64,000 nucleotides of DNA from Armillaria gallica (taxonomy: Eukaryota; Basidiomycota; Agaricomycetes; Agaricales; Physalacriaceae), in contig JBANDB010000005.1 in NCBI GenBank assembly GCA_037576215.1, forward strand, positions 124,001 through 188,000, given 5' to 3'. This document shows positions 21,561 through 31,924 of the stretch, one piece after another. Position 1 is the stretch's first letter. Each line of letters starts with the position of its first letter. The notes under the pieces were generated by a model. That model was not told the origin of the DNA and did not search any database. It worked only from the letters and a program-made list of their open reading frames with translations. The position numbers were made by a program, and so were the translations under genes.

Positions 21561-23425
21561 TGAAGAGACTCTGTGCACGCAGGCTAGAAATGCAACAGTG
21601 TCGAAGACACTGATCACACCCACACCCAACACTACACACACAAACCCTCAAGTTCTTGGGGGGATATTATGCGATAGAAGCAGATTGAAGCAAAACAACT
21701 AAACTCTCAGAATCTACAATACACGCGTATAGCAATAGCGCGCGTCATGTATCTAGATCTCTCTAAGTCCAAAGGCTTTTATAACAAGAGGCGCGACAGT
21801 TGTCGCGGGGCCTCAAGGCAAGGTGTACTACAATACACAATACGTCGCCACACACCCACAAAACCCTCAATAAGTCGCGCGCGTCACACACAGGTAACCA
21901 CAACAACCTAAACACACCCTAAACACGACTCAAAGCTTGCGCTCTAAGCAGAAACCCTTCAAAACACGTCCACTCAAGCCACAGGATTTGAACCCACGCA
22001 CTCAAGCTTCCAAACCAATCGTAGACCCACAGGGTTTGAACCTATGCCGATCCAGAGACACAATAACCAACTAAACCCCGTCCGACAAGCCAAAGGGTTT
22101 GAACCTCTGCCGCTTGCAGAAACGAGAACCCTCAAGTGTGCACTAATCAGACCACAGGGTTTGAACCTGTGCCGCCTGTAGCGCTGCGCGTTAGAAGAAG
22201 GCCTCTGTACGAACACTAATCAGACCAAAGGGTTTGAACCTCTGCCGCCTGTAGTATCTCGCACACAAGAAACGCCGTCCGACAAGCCAAAGGGTTTGAA
22301 CCTCTGCCACTTGCGGAATGGTATACCCAACTAAGCGTGTGCTAATCAGACCAAAGGGTTTGAACCTCTGCCACCTGTAACACCACGCGTCACAAGAAAC
22401 CCTCAAAACTCAAGAGCACGTCCGCAATGACACAATATCTCTTATTCTCAGGGTAGAGCACAGTCAACCAATCACTCAAACCATACACGAGTCCCTGCTA
22501 GGCAAGTCCCCTGCTAAGCAAGTCCCCCGCTAAGCTTTCTACGCCTCGCGCGCAACTCAATTCACTCGGTATGATATCAATTCTAGGTTTATTCTCTCGC
22601 TCGAAGTTACAAACTAATCCTGCTGCTAGGGCGTCAAGCTGGAGGCTTGCGCGCGACTACAATGGGGGTCCGAAACTTGTACACTACAAGTACACTGCGC
22701 TATTTATCTATTTTACATCCTACAAATTTGTACCACCAAATATAGTATTATTTAAGCTGCGGGGTACTTTCGCCTGCGTCCCGCGCATGTTGCAATTATC
22801 ACGCCATAGCTTGGCGCTGACTCAGGAGTCTGGCCTGGGGCCAGGTCCTGTCTCTGAGTGTCATGGCATCGGTTACCAAGGCTATGACACGCGGGTTGAC
22901 ATCAGTTGCCATATCCCCGGAGTTATAGCCTACCCCGCAACTCTTATTTCGCTTCCTAGTATTCTCACAGGGAATTCCATTGTAGTGAGGGCAATGTGCT
23001 TCTTGTCTAGGCCTCGCACATTTTGGCTGAAGCCCAGAACTTCGGATTTACTTGAGTTCTGACATCTCAAGGTCTAGAACTCTAAGCTCCGGGCCTGCCA
23101 TGCCTTGTGTGTCATAGATCACTGCTACGCGAAGTCTTAATTACCCCGCAAGTGTGTCCCACGCTATTCTTAGTGTGCGTATGCTTTGCCTTGTCAGAGC
23201 ACTCAGTGTCAAGCACTGGGACTTCATACCTAGTATGGCCTTTCTAGTACCATTCTCAGGTTAAGCCATGCGCTCCACCCAGCTTTACTCTGGTAATATC
23301 ATTACTGGCATTATAAACACTGTGCTCTGTTGCTTTCATCATTGCCTTCGTGTCTGCGCATTATTGCCTGTACTCATTTGTACAATTCGCAAATTTACAC
23401 GTGTGAATGCTTTTCAAGCGTGTCA
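21561..23425 (-). mobile_element. LTR-A copy 2, inserted in the HET gene
   Basis: On the plus strand it starts TGAAGAGACTC and ends GCGTGTCA. The HET coding sequence gives the empty site: AAAGAACGC before and ACGCTGTTGG after, a 4-bp duplication ACGC. It is closely similar to copy 1 but 195 bp longer, mainly because it has seven rather than four box-B units. The TATA-like box lies on the minus strand. Confidence 0.85.
21984..22366 (-). repeat. Tandem box-B-like array in LTR-A copy 2 (7 units)
   Basis: The reverse complement of GGTTCAAAYCC occurs at 21,984, 22,033, 22,095, 22,157, 22,230, 22,292 and 22,356. Spacing is mostly 62-64 bp. Each unit also carries CAAAGGGTTTGAACCTCTGC or a near copy. 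Copy number differs from copy 1, showing expansion or loss by unit. Confidence 0.85.
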
Positions 23426-24439
23426 ACGCTGTTGGTTTAATTGTGCATGGACACTGCAGGAGATCGGCCGTAAGAGGATTATCTGCTGGCGTACAGACGG
23501 TGGACCACTCGACATGAAACCAGACAAGGACAGAAAAATATGCAACTGAGCTTCTAACGAGCTTTCACAACAAGCTCCACTCCCTGAAGACTATCCTAAA
23601 GGAAACTAATTCATTCTGTGCACTGGTAGACATGCAGCATTGGTTCTCGGATAAAAAGCTGGACAAAGTTGCAGGGTTGGCATTCCTTCTGTGGCCTAAG
23701 ATGCTACCAGCATACAATGAGAGCCTGCCTCTTGAGGAGGCTTGAACAGCCTTGATCGATGCAGCAGATGAGAAGAGGTGAGGCGATTTATTCTTCCAGT
23801 ATCCTGAACCAGGAGATGGCAGCACAAAATGGCAACCTTCTTGGGAGAAATTTATGAAGAAGACTGTACCAGGGAGCAACTATTCATTATACGCTTCTTT
23901 GGATCTGGTGAAGGTTTATGGTCGGTGTTTTGTGCCCTGCATTGAAAATGGGTTTGTGCGGGGATTGGGTATGGCAGGCACACCAACTGAGGCTCATCAA
24001 CACGGTGATTTGCTTGTCGAAGATGTGGCATGCGGGAGAACACATGTATTCAACATCGTTGCCACCCACCAGTACCCTATACGTGATGGGGCGTACACAA
24101 TGCTCGGAGATGACTACCGTCTGCTTTAGGTAGTTGGTCGAGGACTGTCCGACGAGCACTTTGAAAAACTTTCGGTGTGCGAAATGGTCAACGATGACGA
24201 TGGAGAGAGATTGTTGCAACTGGGTGTTTCTAAATGACATTCCTATATTCTGGTATGATGTGAGTACATATTTTGTGATCATTTGAAGACTAAAGCCATG
24301 TTCCAAACCCGAGATATCCGTCATTAGCTTACTATAAGAGAGTTACAAGATTGCTATATACTTGTAGCATCATCAATCTTTTTTTCTGTAAGGGATATGA
24401 ATTTCCATGGAGTCAGTATTGCGACTTTCCTTTAGCTAT

Positions 24440-27180
24440 GTTTACGCATGATCTGCGATGGAGTGTAAATGGAGTGTCGTGGGATATTTCGATTGGGAAT
24501 CTCCTCCGCATGAGTCTAGAGAAATGAATTTACCTCGTTTAGCAAAAAAGGAAGACAGTGGCGGGGCAGGCAAATATCTTGACGTGCGCGACACAGTGCT
24601 CGAATCACGGTTGCAGTTTCATGAGCGTGTTCTCTGTCTTGTGACTCTGTTGACTGTCGACCATTGACAAGTCCAAACAACTCTTATACACTTACCTTCA
24701 CCATCTCTTCCTTCGCGATGCCCAATTTTTCCCTCCTCTTCTTCCTTGTCTCATCGACTCCATTACTTGTTGATTACAGCAGCAACATCGATCTAGAGCA
24801 AATATGTATCTCCCTTGAGACATCGCAAATGGGTGTTCAAAGTCGAGCTCGACGTTGATGCCCATATCGGGAGGATGGCTGTGATGTGCCGCCGGCATTC
24901 ACCTTCTTTCATTCTTACCATCACCAGGGTACATTCGTTCCCTTTATTTGTCGCTTCCCTGCTCACAGACGTCTTTCAGCAGTCCAATTATGACTTGTAT
25001 ATGCCCATGGTATGTGATTTGTGTTTCACTGACCGGTGCTGACGTGTTTCTTCCCCAAGATGCATTTTCTTTTGACATTGCTGGCACTTCACTTGAAAAT
25101 CCTCAAGCCTCTTTGATTCTAGCAGGTTGTATGCTATGTCGGAGACTCGGTAAGTCAAATACCACCTCAGCAATGTTGCTGTACTGATAAACCTTAGCCA
25201 CGACCTTTCCCAGATGATTTGACCTCAAGGCGAGCATGCTGCGACGGAGTGCCACTGGTATGCCTCACAGATACAAGGAGAAGCTGCAGGTTGACAATTA
25301 CCTTACTAGGTATGTGTTGGTACCGAATTCCTTTCATGCTTTTGGGCTCATCTTCTTCTGGGTGTCGTTTAGTCGTCCTGAATACCTGCTAGGCCCTCGT
25401 ATCGTCACGTTGAATCCTTGCAGCTGTCAATAAGCCAACACACAACCATGAGCTGAAGGATGACAGCACATCTGACCAGTATGTATTCGTCTCAATCTCC
25501 TTGTATCTTTCTTGGCTAACGATGGTAGGGTCATCCTAGACCCCTGCATCGTACAATCAAAGGATCACCGAGAAGTCTTGGGGATGGCCAGCAGTGTTTA
25601 TTTAAGGTAAGTATCTTCATCTTAAGTGTTTCTTCAGCCTCATGGAATAAACCTTGCATAGACCGTGTAATACAAGCCTCACATCGGCAGAGCATGTGAA
25701 ATATCTCTGTATAAGTCATCATCCATTCCCTTCCATACTCGCTGTGAATCCTCGCTCTCAGTGCCTCGCAATGAACCCAATATTGCTCCGAGACGACATA
25801 TCTCCTTTCCGCGGGCAAGCCTAAGTCATCCTCTGGCCTGCGCTTATCTGTTGCCAGTGCAGATGTACAAGACGAGCTAAGCGACTGTAAGGTTCATTTT
25901 CTGTGTTGTGGGGGATACTACTTGATATCCAGCTTGTGTATAGGTCTCAGCAGCCTCAAATTGCTCCGAGACGACGGATCTTCTTCCGGTGAGCAAGGGT
26001 AAGTCATCTTCTTTAATCCAATGATCCTTTTGCTTATTCTTTGTCAGTTCCTTCCATGACAAGAGAATGGCTGTAAGTTTTGTTTAGCTTGTTTTGTCTC
26101 ATGGGGCATCACAATTGATCTCCGTTTCGTTTTTAGGCTGATAGGTAAACACCTTGGACGTTGAATATATGTATCAACGTCCTGCAAACCGGGTAGGTCA
26201 TCATTTACGATATTCTTTCTGCCATGTTGGACTGATATTTTCTCAGTCAAAACCTTCAAAGTTTCTGGGGAAAAACCCTGCAGAGTGAACATCACGGGAA
26301 ACGACACTGTAAGTGACTTGTTCAAGGAAATTTCCGTGACTCAAGGTGCCAATTTCTCCCCAGATTGAACTCCAGAATTTTTGAAGTTGAAACTTTGTGT
26401 GGCCAAACCCAGCAAACGAGTGAGGAAGTTTTTGTCTACAAAAGGACGCTTAGTCACCTCACTAGAGAGACCTATTTTTTTTTGGCAGAGAATGAGGCCT
26501 TGCAATATCGGCAGCTGGTAAGCCTTTTCTTTGGAGTGTTTTTGTGATCGCCTTGCTGATGTTTTCATGTTCTAGGTCCGAAAAAGCGATAAGAACTTGT
26601 AGAACAAAGCCTCATGGAGCCTCAGCCAAGTAAGCAATTATTTGAGCACCATTAGACCTTGTTGAGAATGCTGAATTTCAGATGTCCCAGATTTGTGTTG
26701 CCATGAGCTTTGCGTGAAATTCTCCAGAATCACATCAGGTATGTTTGTATCGTGATTTTCTTTCTAGTGCTTACTTGGAATTTGGAATATAGCATGCATA
26801 TGAGCAAAATAAAATTGGAAGAGATGGCTGGTGAGTTTTGAAACTTTGATTGGTTTTCAGGGAGCCAATGTCTTATCAGTGTGGAATCGACACATTGATT
26901 TTTTGTTGTACTTTGGGTGTATTTCCAAGGAGAGGTCCCTAGCATTGATGGCGGGGTCCTAGTATTATGAATAGCCATCTTGGGAAGGTCCCAAGACTGG
27001 CTATTTTTTTTATGACCCTGAGAGAGGGAAATGGAGGGTGTGGTTCTGCTAGTTCATAGTGATTACATAATCTCTGAACCTCTACTTACCAGTCGCTCAC
27101 AAAATGGTTGAGTTGTGAAGAGAACTAGCCATTTATATTCCTGAAATCCACTCTCAACAACATGGTTACGATGTCCTGAC
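24440..27180 (+). pseudogene. Rep-D copy 2, upstream part
   Basis: Parallel to 8,450-11,180, with the same exon-like words (VELDVDAHIGRMAVMCRRHS; MLRRSATGMPHRYKEKLQ). It is clearly more CpG-poor than copy 1: many CG in copy 1 are TG or CA here. Several GTAAGT-like donors remain. I see no uninterrupted coding path. Confidence 0.5.
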
Positions 27181-27513
27181 ATGTGCAGGGAGTCCATCAA
27201 TTACTCGCCATGGCTATTCCCAAACAGGAAACAGCTTCTTCACTGCACCACCGCATCGCCCTCATCTCGACATCGCCATTCTACACCATCATGCATGCCA
27301 ACTCTCTCTGCAGTGACATCCACACCACCAATAGCCTCTACATCATCCATCTCATCACCCATCATACACTCACAGATGCTCCCATCAAGATGGATGAACA
27401 CCTTCCTCCTTTCACATCCACCACCCTCTCCCTCCACATGCGCTAGCCTTGATTCTCTCTTTGACCACCACACGGAGCCACCACATCCACACTTGGTTGT
27501 CCCAGTTGAGATA
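27181..27513 (+). pseudogene. OXR1 copy, 5' part (interrupted)
   Basis: Parallel to 59,400-59,745 and sharing its internal deletion of the DPLATPP...LLDLDL segment. It stops at GTTGAGATA, where the 20.4-kb element begins. The coding sequence resumes at 47,958 with TCCCACGACACC. Decayed at CpG (for example CGCGCG has become TGCATG). Confidence 0.8.
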
Positions 27514-27539
27514 CTGTAGTATTTTGATGGTATCTTCAC
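27514..27539 (+). repeat. Left terminal inverted repeat of the 20.4-kb element
   Basis: CTGTAGTATTTTGA, TGG, TATCTTCAC. The right end has the same 14 + 9 bases with CCA in place of TGG. TATCTTCACATAA then pairs with TTATGTGAAGATA 30 bp further in, forming a hairpin just inside the terminus. Confidence 0.9.
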
Positions 27540-27644
27540 ATAACACACAATGGGGGTCCATTATGTGAAGATAGGCGAACTTCATAACATGTAACAGGCC
27601 CCTTTAGTGCCTTAAATTACTCAATAAAGCAATACATTTTCGGT

Positions 27645-27662
27645 CTGGCATATGCCAGACTG
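27645..27662. repeat. Perfect 18-bp palindrome
   Basis: GTCTGGCATATGCCAGAC, 130 bp inside the left terminus, in a stretch that has no counterpart at the right end. It could be a binding site or the relic of a small insertion. Confidence 0.7.
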
Positions 27663-27940
27663 CCTATTAAGGTATATGATATCATAATGAAGATGTAGTT
27701 TATGAAGATGTTGTATAACATCAGCAAAACCCAGAAAAGGTCTTCCGGCTCTTTGTCTTAATTACATGATCTTTGCACATCTTGATCTTGGTTTTGGGCT
27801 CTTGATTTTTCATTTACTCATCTTTCTTGTCTTTGGGAAGAAAGCATTTCATTTGCAGATAGCAGTAACAAGATAGTATAACAAGATTGATAGAAAAGTA
27901 AGAGTAGATGCTTGAGTCATTGATTTGACTCCCACAAAAG

Positions 27941-28360
27941 CTACAAGTGACCCATAGATGTAGTACTACTCATTCCGTCCCTAACTGACTCTGTCTCTTC
28001 CACAGCTGCAACAACATCGGTGCAGCAAGTCTTGCACTGCTCAGTCACTTTCAACTCCACAAATTCAAGGCTATTGGACATGTTGATCAGTTGCTGACCC
28101 AGCTCATTGACCTTGATCTGAGTCGACGCAGAAGAGCCATCACTAGCTATGAGGAGGGTATGAATGAGGAAAAGGGCCAGGATGGAGATCTGCAGCATGT
28201 GCTGATGGCAATCAGAGGGGGAGCTAGCATTGGTAGGGTCAGCGACAAAGATGGTGTCAACAGACATTGAAAATTTGTTAGTGAAAGGGATGGCAGAGTC
28301 TCGTCTGGCTGTGATGTGGCAGGGGATATGGGAGAAGCATTGGGGGAGCATGGAGGTCAT
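27941..28360 (-). CDS. Hypothetical 139-residue frame
   Basis: Open on the minus strand. It has a hydrophobic stretch (LQISILALFLIHTLLIAS) followed by a heptad-like region (VNELGQQLINMSNSLEFVEL) and a Cys pair (CKTCC). No family recognised. It lies between the left end of the 20.4-kb element and LTR-A copy 3. CpG-poor composition can lengthen chance open frames, so it may not be a gene. Confidence 0.25.
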   Translation of the reverse strand: MTSMLPQCFSHIPCHITARRDSAIPFTNKFSMSVDTIFVADPTNASSPSDCHQHMLQISILALFLIHTLLIASDGSSASTQIKVNELGQQLINMSNSLEFVELKVTEQCKTCCTDVVAAVEETESVRDGMSSTTSMGHL

Positions 28361-28425
28361 ATGTCTCTAACATGGATAGTATTGAATTTGGGTCTGCTCT
28401 CTGTACTGGGGGAATGATGAAGCGG

Positions 28426-31400
28426 CGAAGAGACTCTGTGCATGCAAGCTAGAAATGCAACAGCATCAAAGACACTGATCACACCCACACCCAACACTAC
28501 ACACACAAACCCTCAAGTTTGTGGGGGATTCTGATGTGATAGAAGCAGATAGAAATGCGAGCACCAAACTCTCAAAATATAAGGTACACAAGTACAGCAA
28601 TAGCATGCATCAAGTATCTAGATCTCTTTAAGTCCAAAGGCTTTTAATAACAAGAGGAGCGACAGTTGTCACTGGGCCTCAAGGCAAGGTGTAGTACAAT
28701 ACACAACACATCGGCACACATGAACAAAACCCTCAATAAGCCTCGTGCGACACACACAGGTGACCACAAAGAACTTAAACACACCCTAAACACAACTTAA
28801 AGCTTGTGCTCTAAGCAGAAACCCTTCAAAACACGTCCACTCAAGCCACAGGATTTAAACCCACATGCTGATGGGCCTAAGACTTCCATGGCAATGGCAA
28901 CACCAACTCGGAATGAGATTGGGTAATTAATGTAGTAGCATGGGAATCAAGGCAATCATGTGTGCGAGTGGTTTGGAGCACCTCCATGCAGTATAAAAAT
29001 TCCTCTATACGCAAGAATACACTGCAACTTTAAGTCTGCGAAGTAGTACTGCTTGGTAGTCGAGTACTAGATGCTAAGGCTATAAGCCAGTAGGATTCTC
29101 TCAAAGTGAGAGGGAACAGAAGCGGGTATGATGTGAATACCATAAATCCATATGAGAAAACATGCGGCGAGACTAGAAAACATCACTCAATGGTAATCGG
29201 AGTGGGGTGAATGATGGAGAATAGACCAAACGGTCGGCAAGAGTCTATGAGTGAACGAGGCGATGAGAAAACGTGGGTGGAGATGACGTGTGGCAAGAGA
29301 AAATGTTGAACGAGGTGCTGGGGGCGGAATGGCGAGAGAAAACGTTGAGCTATGAAAACTGGCGATGATACTGGTCCTATACAATGTGAGGGTGCTGAGT
29401 CAATGTTGAAACTGGTCTGGTACTGAAACGATCCTATCCTATGTCAAAACCAACCTTCAAGTCCACTTGAGGGACTGATACTATACAAAAACTTGCTGAA
29501 CTGATCCTAAGTCTGCTCTGAGACTATCCAAGTGGACGACGATAATGATGGCAAAAGAGAAACAGTAAAAACTCCAATGGTGTGAAAGTGAAATGATGAC
29601 AGCCTATAAAAGATAACTTGGGTGAGGTATGGTGCAGTGATCACATATTGGCACAGTATGAGCATGCACCAATAGTGTTAAGAGCAAAGAGCACATAGCG
29701 AAGGACTCTTCACAGTTAAAAACCGTGGGATAACTCTGGTGAGCTCAAGAGTCGACATGCAATCGAGAATATGCTGGGGTAAACTGTATATTGCCATAGA
29801 ATGGTGAATAGATGTGGTTTACTGGCAATAGACTAGTGCATGACAATAATTGACATAGTCTGGGGTCAACTAGAGATCAACTCCTGTAACTGTGTTTTCT
29901 AGTTCATTTCTATACTACAAGTACAAATTTATAAATAGAGTAACTAATGCGAGACTTAGTAAGGCTGTAAGGCCTTGGCTTTGTAAAAATCATAGGCAAC
30001 ATATGGTCTTTTTGGCTTCTGAAGTAACAGCAACTTGTTGACGTTGCCTCGTATGGATGAGAACTGTATGGTTTTGCTGAGTGATGCATGGATTGTTAGG
30101 TGCTGTTTAGCAGCAGATTACTGAGCGATAGTGGTCGTGCTGAGGAGTACTCATGGGGCAACATTTTCTCGAGGTCTTGGCACAGTAACAGCCTTAGTAA
30201 ACATGGTCTGTAGTTGCCATAGCTGCAATTGTTGTAGCTGGGAGGGTACTCGTGTCAATCACGTCATTTTCATTAAGTGATCAATGAGCGCATCAACTGG
30301 GTGCTTCGGAGTGATGTGTCAATTCCGTATTGGGATGATTGTTGATTGAAGGTGCCTTGCCATGATGAAGTATGGCAATTATGATGTGTGGCAAGATGGG
30401 ATGGATAACAAAGTGCGTGAGGAGTGGTTGCCATAGGATAAAAGTGGTATCAATGTGCATGCAATCATTGGTTTGCTGAAAGGCCATTGAAGGGACAATA
30501 GCGTTAATTAGCAGGCAAAATCCATGAATTCTGAGCATACAGAGCCTGGAGGCTCATCAGCGCTCAAGCTTCCAAACTGATCATAGACCCACAGGGTTCG
30601 AACCTATGTGATCCAGAGACACAAGAACCAAATAACCCCGTCTGACAAGCCAAAGGGTTTGAACCTCTGCCGCTTGCAGAAGTGAGAACCCTCAAGTGTG
30701 CACTAATCAGACCACAGGGTTTGAACCTCTGCCACCAGTAGTGCTGCGCATTAAAAGAAGGCCTCTGTACGAACACTAACCAGACCAAAGGGTTTGAACC
30801 TGTGTCGCCTGTAGTATCTCGTACACAAGAAACACTGTCTGATAAGCCAAAGGGTTTGAACCTCTGCTGCCTGTAGCACTGCACATCACAAGAAACCCTC
30901 AAAACTCAAGAGCACATCCACAATGACACAATATCTCTTATTCTCAGGGTAGAGCACAAGTCAACCAATCACTCAAACTGTACACAAGTCCTGCACTAGC
31001 TTTCTATGCCTTGTGCACTACTCAAGTCACTCAAATGTTATCAATAAAAGGTCTATTCTCTTGCTCAAAGCTACAAACTAATCCCAAAGCTAGAGTGCTA
31101 AGCTGAGGGCTTTTGCGCTCCAACAAGGGGGGTCTGAAACTTGTGCACTATTACTATACTATGGTATTTATATACACCGCGTTCTACCAATTAATACAAC
31201 CTTAAATAGTGACTCTTAGCTTGCGGAACTTCCTTTCCTGGGTGCCATGCATGTTGCCATAATCACACCATTGCTTGGTGCTTACTCAGAGCTCTGGCTC
31301 AAGGCCAGATCCTGGTCTCTCAGCTGCATGACATCGGTTAGCCACACTATTGATGTGTACTGACATTGCCTAGTATCTCCTTGGAGTTGTAGCCTAGAGC

Positions 31401-31890
31401 ATAACTCATCTTTATAGTAATAATATCTTCTAGTGATTTCCATGGTCTTCTAGTACCACTAGTTTCTAGTCTAGGCCTCATGTGCATCAGCCAAAGTCAG
31501 AGACATTGGTCTTACTTCAATTCTACACATTCTGAGGTCTAGAGCGCTAGCTCCTGGCATGGCAGTGCCTTGTGCATCATAGATCAAGGTTGCGTGAAGT
31601 ATCAATTATCTCCTGAGCTTCACTGGTTCTATGCTTAGCGCATGTCTTCTGTGCATTGTCAGTGTATTCAGTGTCAAGTGCTGGGGCTTTAGACTTTGTG
31701 TGACCCTTATGGTATCACTCTACAGTTAAGCCATGCACTCCACTGAACATCACTCAAGGTATTACATTGCCTGCACTTAGGACATTGCGCTCTAAGGTAT
31801 ATCTCATTCCCTCAGTATCTAGCTTTTATAAAATGTATGTATTGATACATTTCGCAAAATTACATGTGTGAACGCTTTTCAAGCGTGTCA
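28426..31890 (-). mobile_element. LTR-A copy 3, old, carrying nested LTR-B
   Basis: Same order as copy 2: AAGAGACTCTGTGC near the start, five box-B-like units at about 30,594-30,860, and GCTTTTCAAGCGTGTCA at 31,890. It is diverged and CpG-poor. LTR-B (28,869-30,559) is inserted; without it the copy is about 1.77 kb. The left TG is CG here. Flanks GCGG and GCAT do not give a clear target duplication, and the left flank is not Plavaka sequence although the right flank is, so a rearrangement occurred. Confidence 0.8.
28869..30559. mobile_element. LTR-B copy 1: TG...CA element in LTR-A copy 3
   Basis: Starts TGATGGGCCTAAGACTTCC and ends GGAGGCTCATCA. The flanks are CCAC-ATGC and GCGC-TCAAGC. The empty site in LTR-A copy 2 (21,991-22,000) reads CCAC-GCAC-TCAAGC, so the duplication was GCGC, with two CpG transitions on the left side. 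A second copy lies at 41,799-43,547 in opposite orientation. There is no coding content. Solo LTR is the likeliest reading; TATAAAA near 28,987 could be its promoter. Confidence 0.8.
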
Positions 31891-31924
31891 GCATTTACCA
31901 TCACTGTGGACCTCATCCTTTCAG

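Larger units (their letters stand above)
20667..24237 (+). pseudogene. HET-domain gene, split by an LTR-A insertion
   Basis: The 5' part (20,667-21,560) starts at an ATG in a good context (CCAACATGG) and contains HGFDTLPSFPSAGWMFNP, LAPISHAWVD, EYMWLDVLCLRQ and PTIGKVYRR. These are the order and wording of Agaricomycete HET (heterokaryon incompatibility) proteins, which trigger cell death on non-self contact. The 3' part resumes at 23,426 with WFNCAWTLQEIGRKRII, DKVAGLAFLLWPKMLPAY and an end near 24,237. The joint falls inside the codon run for LGDFNFDKER/CWF. Beyond the insertion there is a frameshift near 23,545 and stops at positions where the family usually has W (TGA near 23,745, TAG near 24,127). 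Nonfunctional. Confidence 0.88.

Noticed and set aside
21984..22366. CRISPR array (regular motif at about 62-bp spacing)
   Set aside because: The surroundings are fungal transposons, the spacers are related to one another, and there are no cas genes. The array is a tandem repeat inside an LTR.
17116..23062. A 163-codon open frame conserved in both young LTR-A copies
   Set aside because: It is antisense to the proposed LTR transcription, shows no recognisable domain, and is destroyed in copy 3. The copies are too similar for conservation of the frame to mean much.
16753..23425. HET gene flanked by 1.7-1.9 kb inverted repeats, suggesting a composite transposon carrying a HET gene
   Set aside because: The right repeat lies inside the HET coding sequence with its own 4-bp duplication, and the left one has its own flanks inside another element. 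They are two independent insertions of LTR-A.
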